From NCBI GenBank assembly GCA_027484985.1, contig JAIXRW010000025.1, positions 84,875 to 148,874 of the forward strand: a DNA stretch of 64,000 nucleotides, in the 5' to 3' direction. Of the stretch, positions 45,147 to 53,788 are shown in pieces (the first letter of the stretch is position 1; every line of letters starts with the position of its first letter). A model generated the notes under the pieces. That model saw only the letters and a list, made by a program, of their open reading frames with translations, did no database searches and was not told where the DNA came from. Origin of the DNA: Rhodobacter sp. GTDB lineage: Bacteria > Pseudomonadota > Alphaproteobacteria > Rhodobacterales > Rhodobacteraceae. The position numbers and the translations under genes were made by a program.

Positions 45147-45230
45147 TGGTGGGCGACCCTGGAATCGAACCAGGCATGGGTCTCCCCGGCGGAGTTACAG
45201 TCCGCTGCCGCACCTTGCAGCTCGTCGCCC
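45147..45230 (-). tRNA. tRNA-Tyr (anticodon GTA)
   Basis: On the minus strand GGGCGAC pairs with GTCGCCC as acceptor stem, the anticodon arm reads GCGGACT-GTA-ACTCCGC with anticodon GTA, a long variable arm follows (type II, as expected for Tyr), and the T-loop GGTTCGATTCC is intact. The 3' ACCA is encoded. Length 84 bases including CCA. Confidence 0.95.
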
Positions 45231-45362
45231 GACGCGAGGCGGGGGATAGCCGAGGGGGAAAGGGGCGTCAAGGGATAAGCGGGGAAAATCGGAACGGGAA
45301 AAGCGGCTTGCATCGGGGGGGCGCGTGCGGGCATTGAGGATGGCAGGATAGAGGGCGTTGCC

Positions 45363-46145
45363 ATGAAGAAACCGAGCTGGGTGGTGGACAAGGAACGGGG
45401 CAAGCGGGCCGAGGCGCGCGAGACGGTTTGGCTGTTCGGTATCCATGCCGTGCGGGATGCGCTGGTGAACCCGCGGCGCGAGAAGCTGCGGCTGGTGGTG
45501 ACGAAGAACGCCGCCGACCGGCTGGCCGAGGCGATTGCCGAAGGCGGGTTGGAGGCCGAGGTGGTCGATCCGCGCAAGTTCGATGTGCATGTGCCCATCG
45601 ACGAGGGGTCGGTGCATCAGGGGGCGGCGCTGGAAGTGCGGCCCTTGAACTGGGGCAGTCTGGCGGATGTGGCGGTTTCGGGGGCGGGCAAGCCCCTGGT
45701 CGTGTGCCTTGATCGGGTGACGGACCCGCACAATGTGGGCGCTGTGCTGCGGTCGGCCGAGGTGTTTGGCGCGCGGGCGGTGGTGGCACCCCGCCACCAT
45801 TCGGCGCCCGAGACGGGGGCGCTGGCCAAGACGGCGAGCGGGGCCTTGGAGCGGCAGCCCTATCTGCGGGTGACGAACCTTGCCGATGCGATGGGCGAGC
45901 TGCGCGAGATGGGCTATGTGCTGATCGGGCTGGATGGCGAGGGGACGGTGGAATTGGCGGACGCGCTGGCGCAGGCGGGCAGCCGCGCGGTGGCGCTGGT
46001 GCTGGGGGCCGAGGGGCCGGGCCTGCGCGACCGCACGCGCGAGACGTGCGATGTGATCGCGCGGATTCCCTTTGCGGGGGGCTTCGGGTCGCTGAATGTT
46101 TCGAACGCGGCGGCGGTCGGGCTTTACGCCGCATCGGTGCGGTAG
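45363..46145 (+). CDS. rlmB: 23S rRNA (guanosine-2'-O)-methyltransferase, RlmB type
   Basis: A 260-residue SpoU-family protein: the substrate-binding N-domain (LFGIHAVRDALVNPRREKL, DEGSVHQGAAL) and the knotted SPOUT domain with LDRVTDPHNVGAVLRSAEVF, LVLGAEGPGLRD and GFGSLNVSNAAAVGLY. RlmB methylates G2251 of 23S rRNA; paralogues of the family act on tRNA, but the N-domain favours RlmB. The tRNA-Tyr gene lies upstream on the opposite strand. Its last bases overlap a YjbR-like remnant on the other strand. Confidence 0.92.
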   Translation: MKKPSWVVDKERGKRAEARETVWLFGIHAVRDALVNPRREKLRLVVTKNAADRLAEAIAEGGLEAEVVDPRKFDVHVPIDEGSVHQGAALEVRPLNWGSLADVAVSGAGKPLVVCLDRVTDPHNVGAVLRSAEVFGARAVVAPRHHSAPETGALAKTASGALERQPYLRVTNLADAMGELREMGYVLIGLDGEGTVELADALAQAGSRAVALVLGAEGPGLRDRTRETCDVIARIPFAGGFGSLNVSNAAAVGLYAASVR

Positions 46146-46366
46146 CGGCGGCGGGGCTGCGGGCCGGCGGCGGCCCATGCGCGGTGCAAGAGGTGGCCGA
46201 GGGTGGCATCGTCCAGCGCGGCGAGGTCAAGACGCGTCCAGGCGCGGGCGCCCCATGCCCCCAATGCGGGCGCCAGAGCGGCTGGAAACACGGCGCGCGA
46301 GTGGTCCTGGTCTTGCGGGGGCAGGTGCAGGGTGGCGCTGCGCGCGGCGGTAAAGGGTGCGGTGTG
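46124..46366 (-). pseudogene. Remnant of a YjbR/MmcQ-like gene (C-terminal part)
   Basis: One minus-strand frame reads ARSATLHLPPQDQDHSRAVF, LGAWGARAWTRLDLAALDD and TLGHLLHRAWAAAGPQ before its stop. This resembles the C-terminal half of the MmcQ/YjbR family, where a VKL..EQQ..F strand, GxWGxxGxT and xAxxxAP occur. No start codon and no N-terminal half can be found; the frame upstream turns Pro/Arg-rich and then runs into a 13-bp tandem repeat. Similarity was judged by eye and is moderate. Confidence 0.45.
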
Positions 46367-46432
46367 CGGTCTGGGGCCGGTCGAACGGATCGGGCAGGGC
46401 GTGGGCGCGGGGGGCTGTGGTCTTCGGGTCTT

Positions 46433-46466
46433 GACGCGATACGGGGACGCGATACGGGGACGCGAT
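46433..46466 (+). repeat. 13-bp tandem repeat GACGCGATACGGG, 2.6 copies
   Basis: Two complete units and GACGCGAT follow without a gap. It lies between the YjbR-like remnant and an orphan terminator. Confidence 0.9.
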
Positions 46467-46579
46467 GTTTCACATTCCGTTGAGGGGAACTTTAATTCCC
46501 TGTTGCGGTTTCTATGTCACATCAGAGGGGCGGGTCCGGAACTCCCGCTCTTTGATTCACTGTCCCTCGTTCCGCGACT

Positions 46580-46618
46580 GGCGCCCGGCCCCGCAAGGTT
46601 CGGGCGCCTTTTTCTTTT
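46580..46618 (+). terminator. Strong Rho-independent terminator without an upstream gene
   Basis: GGCGCCCG and CGGGCGCC form an 8-bp stem over a 13-base loop, followed by TTTTTCTTTT. There is no plus-strand gene for the 430 bases before it (rlmB ends at 46145), so it may end the rlmB transcript or a small RNA made from about 46470-46600. Confidence 0.7.
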
Positions 46619-46666
46619 GCGGGCGGGCGGCTAGGCTGGTGGGTGATGGGCCAAGGGGTTTGCGGG

Positions 46667-47092
46667 ATGGATAGCAAAGACGAGGATGCGCTGATTCGCG
46701 ATGTGCTGGGGCGGGTGAAGGTGATTGCCGTGGTGGGCTGGTCGCCCAAACCCGACCGCGCCAGCCACGGGGTGGCGGCGTTTCTGCACCGCAAAGGGTA
46801 TCGGGTCATTCCGGTAAACCCCGGTCAGGCGGGGCAGGTGGCGCTGGGCGAGGTGGTGCGGGCCTCCTTGGCCGAGATCGAGGGGCCGGTGGATATGGTC
46901 GATATCTTCCGCCGATCCGAGGAAGCGGGCGCCGTGGTGGACGAGGCGCTGCGTGTGCTGCCGGGGCTGGGTGCGGTGTGGATGCAGCTGGGCGTGGTGG
47001 ACGAGGCGGCGGCGGCGCGGGCGCGGGCGGCGGGGGTGGATGTGGTGATGGATCGCTGCCCCGCGATCGAAATTCCGCGGTTGGGGTTGTGA
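46667..47092 (+). CDS. CoA-binding-domain protein (YccU-like)
   Basis: The 141-residue protein is a single Rossmann-like CoA-binding domain: VIAVVGWSPKPDRASHGVAAF, KGYRVIPVNPGQAG, DMVDIFRRSEEAGAVVDEAL and DRCPAIEIPRL. Small proteins of this kind are thought to bind acyl-CoA or related nucleotides. The start was set at MDSKDEDALI; ATG codons earlier in frame exist. It converges on the histidine-kinase gene. Confidence 0.9.
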   Translation: MDSKDEDALIRDVLGRVKVIAVVGWSPKPDRASHGVAAFLHRKGYRVIPVNPGQAGQVALGEVVRASLAEIEGPVDMVDIFRRSEEAGAVVDEALRVLPGLGAVWMQLGVVDEAAAARARAAGVDVVMDRCPAIEIPRLGL

Positions 47093-47097
47093 CGGGG

Positions 47098-47919
47098 TCA
47101 ACCGCCGGTGCAGGGGGGCGACATCTGGCCGCGCGGGTCATGGTGCAGGACCGTGCAGGTTCCGCATGCGCTTTGCGGTTCGCTGACCTGCGCGTCAAGC
47201 TGCTGGGCAAGGGCCAGGATGATCCGGCTGCCGAAGCCTTTGTGATCGGTGGCAGGCCGTCCGACGCCATCATCGGTCACGCGCAAGGTCCAGCCAGCGT
47301 CCTGTCTTTGGAAGGCGACGTGGATGCAGCCGTGGCGGGCATCGGGAAAGGCGTGCTTGATCGCGTTGATCAGCAGTTCGGTGACGACAAGGCCGATGCT
47401 GGTTGCCGTGGTCGAGGCAACGGTCACGGGGGGGCAGGAGACGGTGATCGCGACCCGTCCGCCGGTATCGAGCAGAGCCTGCGCGATGCGGTGCCCGATG
47501 CCCTGCAAATAGGGGTCAAGCGCGATGTCGCCCTGTTGGTCGAGAAAGGACCGCTGAAGCGATGCGACCGCCATGATGCGGTGATGCGCTGCCTCGATCT
47601 CGCGTCTTGCTTCGGGGGAAACGGTGTCGCGCAGGCTTTGCTGAAGGATGCTTGCGATGATCTGCACGCTGTTGGTGATGCGGTGATGGGATTCGTGGCC
47701 CAGCGCGTCTGCGGCGCTTTTGGCCGGAACCGGAGGCGGTTCTGCCGGTTGGTGCCCGTTGCTTTCGGGGCGGCCTGACATGTCGGGACGCGGGGGCATC
47801 TGGGCAAGACCGGCGCCCCCCGAAAGCGGGCCGCCGGTGACATCGGCACGAAAATCGCGCCGCATCAGGGATTTGAACGCAACTTTACCATTCACCATTA
47901 CCACAGGGAGATAGGGCAT
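47098..47919 (-). CDS. HWE/HisKA_2 histidine kinase without a sensor domain
   Basis: A 273-residue kinase. Residues 1-70 are short, Pro-rich and contain no PAS, GAF or membrane segment. The dimerisation/phosphoacceptor helix begins at 74 (GHESHHRITNSVQIIASILQ, with His79 followed by R-x-x-N as in this class). The ATP-binding domain has the N box VVTELLINAIKHAF and G box TDDGVGRP. Such kinases work in general stress and light responses of alphaproteobacteria. The ribosome-binding site AAGGAAGG fixes the start. The response regulator is not adjacent. Confidence 0.87.
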   Translation of the reverse strand: MPYLPVVMVNGKVAFKSLMRRDFRADVTGGPLSGGAGLAQMPPRPDMSGRPESNGHQPAEPPPVPAKSAADALGHESHHRITNSVQIIASILQQSLRDTVSPEARREIEAAHHRIMAVASLQRSFLDQQGDIALDPYLQGIGHRIAQALLDTGGRVAITVSCPPVTVASTTATSIGLVVTELLINAIKHAFPDARHGCIHVAFQRQDAGWTLRVTDDGVGRPATDHKGFGSRIILALAQQLDAQVSEPQSACGTCTVLHHDPRGQMSPPCTGG

Positions 47920-48062
47920 CGCGCCTTCCTTCTGTGCTTGCTTTGCCGGGCGCATGGCTGCGCTTGCGGCCGTCTTTACGGGTATGAACAGATTCGGGGC
48001 ACGTTTCGCTGCTTTGGGTTAGTTTTTCTTACTAAAGTATGCATTTGCGGCAGGGCGGCGGA

Positions 48063-48812
48063 TCACGCGAGAAGCGGGCCGTCATGATCGAGGTAATCGC
48101 GGTCGAAAGAGGAAAGCGCGACCAGCCCGTCGTAATTGTCGATGACGACCTGACCCTTTTGAAAGGTCATAAGACCTTCTTCGCGCAACTCGCGCAGCAC
48201 GCGGTTCACATGGACCGCGCTGAGGCCCAAGGCATCGGCCAGCAGGTATTGCGACAGCGGGCAGGCGAAGCCCGCCTTGTCGGCCAGACCGACAAGACGC
48301 AACCGCATGTTCAGTTCCAGAATGAAATGCGCCATCCGTTCGCTGGCCGAGCGGCGGCCGAGATCGACGAGATGTTCGACCACCATCGCCTCGTCGCGCG
48401 AGGCGGCCCAAAGCACGGCGGTGGCAAGGCGGGGGGTGAGGGAAAAGGCGTTGAGAAGTTCGGTTTGCGTGACGACCGAGGCGTGGACGGGGGTGACGGG
48501 TTCGACATTGTGATCGGAGGTGCGAAACAGGACCGAGCGCAGACCGATGAAATCGCCGGGGATCTGGAAATCGACGATCTGGCGCGCCCCGCCGCGCAAG
48601 AGTTTGTACGAGCAGGCCCAGCCCGATGCGAGCAGGTAGGCGCTATGGTCGCTTTGACCCTGATGGATCATGTCAACCCCCACCGGATAGGGCCTGCGGC
48701 GGCGGTAGAGATCGGAAACGACCGACAGGTCGCTTGGCGAAAGCGCGACGAAGGCGGTCAGTTTGCGGGCGAAGGGGTTGTCAAGAAAGGCGGCACTGAT
48801 TGGTTCGGTCAT
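48063..48812 (-). CDS. Crp/Fnr-family transcription regulator
   Basis: The 249-residue protein has the cyclic-nucleotide-binding beta-roll (VGVDMIHQGQSDHSAYLLAS, GARQIVDFQIPGDFIGL), a long dimerisation helix, and a Crp-type winged helix (SQYLLADALGLSAVHVNRVL, EGLMTFQKGQVVI). It lacks the N-terminal Cys set of FNR, so it is not an Fe-S oxygen sensor of the FNR kind; the effector is unknown. The HWE kinase gene lies 143 bases downstream on the same strand, so the two may be linked in a stress pathway. Confidence 0.9.
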   Translation of the reverse strand: MTEPISAAFLDNPFARKLTAFVALSPSDLSVVSDLYRRRRPYPVGVDMIHQGQSDHSAYLLASGWACSYKLLRGGARQIVDFQIPGDFIGLRSVLFRTSDHNVEPVTPVHASVVTQTELLNAFSLTPRLATAVLWAASRDEAMVVEHLVDLGRRSASERMAHFILELNMRLRLVGLADKAGFACPLSQYLLADALGLSAVHVNRVLRELREEGLMTFQKGQVVIDNYDGLVALSSFDRDYLDHDGPLLA

Positions 48813-48974
48813 TTCTCTCCTTCGACGGTCAAGACTGGCTTGGGGCAATATTCTTGAAATCGCCGGCGGTAATACTGATTGAAATCAGTCGCGCGCAGAA
48901 ATGCTCTGCGATTGTCGGTGGCACAGCTTTTTTCCGCCAGACTGACAGAACCCCCAACGAAAGTCGAAAGATCC

Positions 48975-49208
48975 ATGAGCGAAACCCACGACGTCGCCGG
49001 TCTTGCCGCGCTTACCATTGTCGAGTCGCTGCTTCTGGCGCTGAATGATGCCGATATCCTGCCGGAAAAGGAGATCATGGGTATCTTGCGGGACGCCGTG
49101 GCCGCGCATGAGAACGCGCCGAAAACGGACGGGCTGCATGAAACCCATGTCAAGGTTGCCGAGATGATCCAGAAGATCATCGACGGTGGCAATTCGGTCC
49201 GGCGCTGA
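48975..49208 (+). CDS. Small helical protein, function unknown
   Basis: A 77-residue protein, mostly helical (GLAALTIVESLLLALNDADI, KEIMGILRDAVAAHENA, HVKVAEMIQKIIDGG), with no export signal or membrane segment. Not recognised. It is divergent from the Crp/Fnr gene (162 bases) and could be its target. Start ATG with nearby purines. Confidence 0.65.
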   Translation: MSETHDVAGLAALTIVESLLLALNDADILPEKEIMGILRDAVAAHENAPKTDGLHETHVKVAEMIQKIIDGGNSVRR

Positions 49209-49380
49209 GGCTGCGGTCGGGCGGAAAATGGCCCATGGCGGGCCGTCTGCCCGGATTGTCCGGCCCCTGCCAACATGGATCAGCCCGCGCGGTTCTGCCG
49301 GCCCTAGGATGGTGTTTCGGTCCGCATCTTCCGCGGGGCCGGGCTGCCTTGCAGCAGGGCAGACAACAGAAAGCCAGAAC

Positions 49381-49572
49381 ATGACGATGAACCTGCACAC
49401 CTCGACCCAAGACAAGATGAAAGCCGTCAAGACCGCATGGGACAAGGCACCCTCCGGTCCGAAGAAAGAGGCCGCGCTGACGCATTACAAGGCGGCGGAA
49501 AAGGCGATGACGGCCAAGAATGATGCCGATTGCCTGAAATCGCTCGACGCGGCGACCAAGGCGCTGGCGTAA
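49381..49572 (+). CDS. Small charged helical protein, function unknown
   Basis: 63 residues, Lys/Ala-rich and predicted all-helical (DKMKAVKTAWDKAPSGPKK, ALTHYKAAEKAMTAKNDADC). The one Cys lies near the C-terminus (DCLKSLDAATKALA). The repeat-like AxxHYKAAEKAM pattern resembles small stress-induced helical proteins, but no family is recognised. It lies 172 bases after the previous small gene. Confidence 0.6.
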   Translation: MTMNLHTSTQDKMKAVKTAWDKAPSGPKKEAALTHYKAAEKAMTAKNDADCLKSLDAATKALA

Positions 49573-49645
49573 GCCCTTGATCCGGCGGTTCCGGCCGCCG
49601 GATCGGCACGGCGTGACGATCTGGCATCCAGTTTGGGGCGCACCG

Positions 49646-49939
49646 ATGAAAGACCATATCCTTCCCGGCTTCAGCTGGCTTTCGGTCGATGACGGCGCAA
49701 GAATTGCGTTCGGCTGCTATGCCGTCCTGCGGCTTTGTACCCAGGGGCGCAGGGGTGTTCTGGCCGATGCCGCCTGTTTCGGGCAGGACGGTTGGGGGCA
49801 CCGGCATGATGTCTTTGCGCGGTCGGAAATGACATTCGCCAGTGACGATCTGGCCCGGCGCTTTGCGCGGGCGAATATCCCGCTCTACCGGGGCCTTGTG
49901 CCGGGCGGGGGGCTGGCGCAGGCCCGGCTACCGGCCTGA
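49646..49939 (+). CDS. Small protein of unknown function
   Basis: 97 residues starting MKDHILPGFSWLSVDDGARI with several Cys (CYAVLRLCTQG, AACFGQDGW). No membrane or export signal. Codon usage is like the neighbours, which supports a real gene, but no family is recognised. A TTG start upstream at 49577 would add 23 residues. Confidence 0.5.
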   Translation: MKDHILPGFSWLSVDDGARIAFGCYAVLRLCTQGRRGVLADAACFGQDGWGHRHDVFARSEMTFASDDLARRFARANIPLYRGLVPGGGLAQARLPA

Positions 49940-49962
49940 CGCCGTGGGGGGCCTGCCGCCCG

Positions 49963-50268
49963 CTATCGCGCGGCTTTTTCGGCGATGCCCGAGGTGCCCT
50001 CGCGCCGGTCGAGTTCTGCTAGAACATCCTCAAGCGTCACATCGCGCGAAGCGAGCATCACGAGCAGGTGATAGAGGACATCTGCCGCCTCGGCGGTCAG
50101 TTTGGCGCGGTCACCCTTGACCGCTTCGATGATCGCCTCGACCGCCTCTTCCCCGAATTTTTCGGCGCATTTCTCGGGGCCTTTCGAAAGGAGCTTGGCG
50201 GTCCAGCTGCTTTCGGGGTCGGCGCCCTTGCGCGACTGGATGGTGGCGGCGAGGCGGGTCAGGGTCAT
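49963..50268 (-). CDS. hisE: Phosphoribosyl-ATP diphosphatase
   Basis: A 101-residue single-domain MazG-like protein: LAATIQSRKGADPESSWTAK, EKCAEKFGEEAVEAIIEAVK with the metal-binding EE and D residues, and EAADVLYHLLVMLASRDV. It hydrolyses phosphoribosyl-ATP, step two of histidine synthesis. Its start overlaps the stop of the membrane protein upstream by four bases, in a run hisF, membrane protein, hisE. Confidence 0.96.
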   Translation of the reverse strand: MTLTRLAATIQSRKGADPESSWTAKLLSKGPEKCAEKFGEEAVEAIIEAVKGDRAKLTAEAADVLYHLLVMLASRDVTLEDVLAELDRREGTSGIAEKAAR

Positions 50269-50780
50269 GGGGCGGGGCTTTCGGCGGGGATCAGCGAATT
50301 GACGGCGGCGAGGAAGGCCCCGCGGGAGGCGGCGTCGGCAAAGGCCTTGGGCGGGACGGGAATGTAGCTGAGCGCGTCAACGACCACGAGGAGGTTGTCC
50401 CGAAACTCGATAACGTTCAGCACAACCCCGCGCGGGTAGCTGCGCCTGAGATTGGCCGAGGCAAGGGTGATCTTTTCCGCGTCAAGCCGCACGGTATAGG
50501 TGTCGCGGCTGGAAAAGGCGTTTTGCAGGGCTTTTTGGCGGATGCGGGTCGTCACCTTGTGGAACGCGACCTGACTGACGAGCCAAAGGATGACGAGCAG
50601 GGGAAGGACCTGATCGGACAGGGTCTTGGCCTTGAACATCCAGAAGATGAGGACGGCCCAGAGAACGATCACATTGGTTCGCAGCCAAAGCCGCTGCCAG
50701 CGCGGCAGGATGGCCGCGAGCAGCCTTTCACCCGCCGCGACGTGGGGAAAGGTCTTTAGGTCGAAGGGCAGGGTTTCCAT
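50265..50780 (-). CDS. YcxB-like two-helix membrane protein embedded in the his run
   Basis: 171 residues: a cytoplasmic N-terminus (METLPFDLKTFPHVAAGERL), two adjacent transmembrane helices at about 36-70 (VIVLWAVLIFWMF and VLPLLVILWLVSQVAF), and a C-terminal beta-rich domain (YTVRLDAEKITLASANLRRS, VIEFRDNLLVVVDALSYIPV). The arrangement resembles YcxB-like membrane proteins. Zero-gap position between hisF and hisE means it is translated with the his genes, but no role in histidine synthesis is known. Confidence 0.75.
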   Translation of the reverse strand: METLPFDLKTFPHVAAGERLLAAILPRWQRLWLRTNVIVLWAVLIFWMFKAKTLSDQVLPLLVILWLVSQVAFHKVTTRIRQKALQNAFSSRDTYTVRLDAEKITLASANLRRSYPRGVVLNVIEFRDNLLVVVDALSYIPVPPKAFADAASRGAFLAAVNSLIPAESPAP

Positions 50781-51542
50781 CTATGTCAGCCTGACGGGTA
50801 TGCCGGCCGCGGCCATATGGGCCTTGGCCTGACCAATCGTGAATTCACCGAAGTGGAAGATCGAGGCGGCCAGCACGGCGGATGCCCCGCCAAGGGTGAC
50901 GCCTTCGACAAGGTGGTCGAGCGTGCCGACACCGCCCGATGCGATGACGGGGATGGAAACGGCATCGGCGATGGCGCGGGTCAGCGGCAGGTTGTAGCCG
51001 CCCTTGGTGCCGTCACGGTCCATCGAGGTGAGCAGGATCTCGCCCGCGCCCTTGGCGGCGACGGTGCGGGCAAAGGCGATGGCGTCGATGCCGGTGGGTT
51101 TGCGCCCCCCGTGGGTGAAAATCTCCCATTTGCCGGGGCTGACGGTTTTCGCGTCGATGGCGACGACGATGCATTGGCTGCCGAAGCGGTCGGCCGAGCG
51201 GGCCACCACGTCTGGGTCGGCCACGGCGGCGGAGTTGAAGGAAACCTTGTCGGCCCCGGCGAGGAGAAGGGCGCGCACATCCTCGGGCGTGCGGACGCCG
51301 CCGCCCACGGTGAGGGGCATGAAACATTGCTCGGCCGTGCGGGTGACAAGGTCGAACATGGTGCCACGGTTTTCATGGGTGGCGTGGATGTCGAGAAAGC
51401 ACAGCTCGTCCGCGCCTGCGGCATCATAGGCGCGGGCGGCTTCCACCGGATCGCCCGCATCGCGCAAGCTGACAAAGTTGACGCCCTTGACCACGCGGCC
51501 ATCGGCCACGTCAAGGCAGGGGATAAGGCGGGTTTTGAGCAT
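50781..51542 (-). CDS. hisF: Imidazole glycerol phosphate synthase subunit HisF
   Basis: The 253-residue TIM barrel starts [20 protein letters not shown] with the catalytic Asp11. It has [23 protein letters not shown] with the second catalytic Asp, [13 protein letters not shown] and VIASGGVG for phosphate binding. With HisH it converts PRFAR and glutamine-derived ammonia to imidazole glycerol phosphate. Partner hisH lies about 6 kb away in the same orientation. Confidence 0.97.
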   Translation of the reverse strand: MLKTRLIPCLDVADGRVVKGVNFVSLRDAGDPVEAARAYDAAGADELCFLDIHATHENRGTMFDLVTRTAEQCFMPLTVGGGVRTPEDVRALLLAGADKVSFNSAAVADPDVVARSADRFGSQCIVVAIDAKTVSPGKWEIFTHGGRKPTGIDAIAFARTVAAKGAGEILLTSMDRDGTKGGYNLPLTRAIADAVSIPVIASGGVGTLDHLVEGVTLGGASAVLAASIFHFGEFTIGQAKAHMAAAGIPVRLT

Positions 51543-51545
51543 GGC

Positions 51546-51848
51546 TTACCGGGGCTGGCGGGATCGGCGCCAGAGGTAACGGATCAGGTCGAAAAGCGCC
51601 AGAAGCGAGATGAGAAGGGCGGCAAGCGCGGCGAAGGGCAGGGTCATAAGCCCAAGCCAGCCCGCCATGGCCAGGGTGTAAAGTGTTTCGCCCCAGTCCA
51701 CACCCGCGATGATGCAGGCATGGATCGAGCCTTCGTCAAGGTCGCAACCGGCAAGGCTGGCGGCGGTGCCAGCGAGAAGGACCGAAAAGACGGGAAGCAG
51801 GCAAAGGAACAGGATGATGGCAAGGATGATATAGGCGGCGCGTTTCAT
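51546..51848 (-). CDS. Small two-helix membrane protein upstream of hisF
   Basis: 100 residues: a first helix at about 5-28 (YIILAIILFLCLLPVFSVLL), a short loop with two Cys (GCDLDEGSIHACIIAGVDWG) that may form a disulfide in the periplasm, and a second helix at about 60-90 (LMTLPFAALAALLISLLALF). It ends in a basic tail (YLWRRSRQPR). Unknown function; three bases separate it from hisF, so they share a transcript. Confidence 0.7.
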   Translation of the reverse strand: MKRAAYIILAIILFLCLLPVFSVLLAGTAASLAGCDLDEGSIHACIIAGVDWGETLYTLAMAGWLGLMTLPFAALAALLISLLALFDLIRYLWRRSRQPR

Positions 51849-52021
51849 GGGAACCCAAGGACACTGTTGACCGGTGCAGGCTGCGCCCGGCGGGGGGCGG
51901 CGTCAAGCGGGGTAGGGCGGGGTCAAGGCGACGGGTCTTTCCGGCCACAAGGGCTGCCGCCACGCCCCCCGGTACAGGCGGGCGCCATGCGGCGGGAGGG
52001 GGGTCCCTACGGCCTTTTGCG

Positions 52022-52045
52022 CTTCACCTTTGCCCAAATACTCTC
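52022..52045 (-). repeat. Copy of the dispersed motif, reverse
   Basis: On the minus strand GAGAGTATTTGGGCAAAGGTG then AAG: identical in its core to the copies at 722 and 10315. It lies in the 297-base gap before the small membrane protein gene. Confidence 0.85.
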
Positions 52046-52145
52046 AGGGGGAAGGGGGGCACGGCGTGCCCCCCGTGGGGGCGGAACGCCCCCGTTTTCC
52101 GATGCCTCAGCCATGCGGCGCGGCCGCCCTGCCATGTTCGGGGGG

Positions 52146-52826
52146 TTAGGCCACCCGCGCTTTCAGAACCGATGTGACCAGTGACATTTCCCGTTCCGAA
52201 GGCTGCGGGCTGGCGGCAAAGGCATAGACCGGCGCGCGGGGTTCGGGGGCGGCGGGGTTCAGCGATTTGCGATAGACTTCAAGATCATACTGGTAGTTGC
52301 GCCAATCGCGGATCTGGGTTTCGCGCTGGCGTTTGCGGGTGACATGGGCGCTGAAGATGCCGTATTTCGTCTTGTACTGGTCAACGAATTCCTGATGCGC
52401 CTGTTCCAGTTTCATCTGCTGGCGCTCGATCCGTTCCTGGATGCGTTCACAATCGACCTGCGTGTGGCGCAGGCCGCGGCGGTTGCCGGTCTGTTCGGCC
52501 ACATATTCCAGCGCGGTCGCGCCAAGGCCGACGCGGAAGGCAAGCTTGCTGCCGAACAGGCCGGTGCCCAGCGAGACCCAGCCCATCAGCCCGCCCAAAA
52601 GATCGAGGTTCTGCTTGTATTCCACGACGGCGGGGCAGTCGGTCTGTTCGTAGTCGCGATAGAGTTCTTCCTGCATCCGGCGGGCTTTGGCCAGGTTCTG
52701 TTCGGCCTCTTCCAGCGAACCGCCTTGCAGGGTCATGGCGGGTTCGGGAAAGACGAAGGCGGGCATCGGGCCGGTCGGGTCGGCCATATGCAGCAGGTCG
52801 GGGCGGGTTTGGTCTGGTTCGAACAT
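52146..52826 (-). CDS. Coiled-coil protein of unknown function
   Basis: 226 residues: a Pro-rich start, a charged helix (GSLEEAEQNLAKARRMQEEL), a hydrophobic Gly-rich stretch (LLGGLMGWVSLGTGLFGSKL) that is weakly membrane-like, and a long heptad-containing helix (CERIQERIERQQMKLEQAHQ). It ends in a Pro/Ala tail. It may attach to the inner membrane face. Not recognised. It lies between hisA and the hisF group on the same strand. The start was set at MFEPDQTRPD. Confidence 0.65.
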   Translation of the reverse strand: MFEPDQTRPDLLHMADPTGPMPAFVFPEPAMTLQGGSLEEAEQNLAKARRMQEELYRDYEQTDCPAVVEYKQNLDLLGGLMGWVSLGTGLFGSKLAFRVGLGATALEYVAEQTGNRRGLRHTQVDCERIQERIERQQMKLEQAHQEFVDQYKTKYGIFSAHVTRKRQRETQIRDWRNYQYDLEVYRKSLNPAAPEPRAPVYAFAASPQPSEREMSLVTSVLKARVA

Positions 52827-52907
52827 GGGGCACCTTTGCGACGATACGCGCGCAGGTTGCGCAAGCGGACAGGCGCGCGTCAAGGGCCCTGTGCTGGTGG
52901 GGCGGGG

Positions 52908-53627
52908 TCAGGTGCCGAGGGCGCGGATTGCGGCCGCAAGGTCGATGGCGCCATCATAAAGCGCGCGGCCCGATATGGCGCCTGCGATCACGCCGGTGCC
53001 CTTTAGCGCGATCAGGTCTTCCATGCGGCTGACGCCGCCCGATGCGATGACGGGGATGGTGACGGCGCGGGCCAGGGCCTCGGTCGCGTCGATATTGGGG
53101 CCGCCCATCGCGCCGTCGCGGTCGATATCGGTGTAGATGAGGGCGGCGACGCCGGCATCCTCGAAGCTGCGGGCAAGGTCGGTGGCCATGACATCGGTTT
53201 CGGTGGCCCAGCCCTTGGTGGCGACACGGCCCTTGCGGGCGTCGATGCCCACGGCGACGCGGCCGGGGAAGGCGCGGGCGGCTTCGCGCACGAGGGCGGG
53301 GTTTTCCACCGCGACCGTGCCAAGGATCACGCGGGCAAGGCCTTTTTCCAGCCACATGGCAATCGTGGCCATGTCGCGGATGCCGCCGCCAAGCTGGGTG
53401 GGGACGGTGACCGCTTTCAGGATCGCCTCGACCGCCGCGGCATTGACGGGCGTGCCTGCGAAGGCGCCGTTGAGATCGACAAGGTGCAGCCACTGGCAGC
53501 CCGCCTGTTCGAATTTCAGCGCCTGAGCGGCCGGATCGTCGCCAAAGATGGTGGCGGCCGACATTTCACCGCGCAGGAGGCGGACGCATTGGCCGTCTTT
53601 GAGGTCGATGGCGGGGTAAAGGATCAT
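52908..53627 (-). CDS. hisA: Phosphoribosylformimino-5-aminoimidazole carboxamide ribotide isomerase
   Basis: A 239-residue TIM barrel: [19 protein letters not shown] with catalytic Asp8, [26 protein letters not shown], and [14 protein letters not shown] with the second Asp, ending [13 protein letters not shown]. It isomerises ProFAR to PRFAR, the substrate of HisF/HisH. It is preceded by a gap containing the divergent DUF2147 gene. Confidence 0.97.
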   Translation of the reverse strand: MILYPAIDLKDGQCVRLLRGEMSAATIFGDDPAAQALKFEQAGCQWLHLVDLNGAFAGTPVNAAAVEAILKAVTVPTQLGGGIRDMATIAMWLEKGLARVILGTVAVENPALVREAARAFPGRVAVGIDARKGRVATKGWATETDVMATDLARSFEDAGVAALIYTDIDRDGAMGGPNIDATEALARAVTIPVIASGGVSRMEDLIALKGTGVIAGAISGRALYDGAIDLAAAIRALGT

Positions 53628-53788
53628 GGCATCTGTCCGGCTGGTCGGGATGGGGGCGCTTTGCCATGCAAGGCGGCGGGTCGCAAGGGGCGCTGCAGGG
53701 GCGCGCGCATGGCAGGCGTGATCGGCGGGCTTGATCGGCGGGGCGGTTCGGGGGAAGCTGGGGCAAATGGTGGCAAGGAGGGCCCGGA

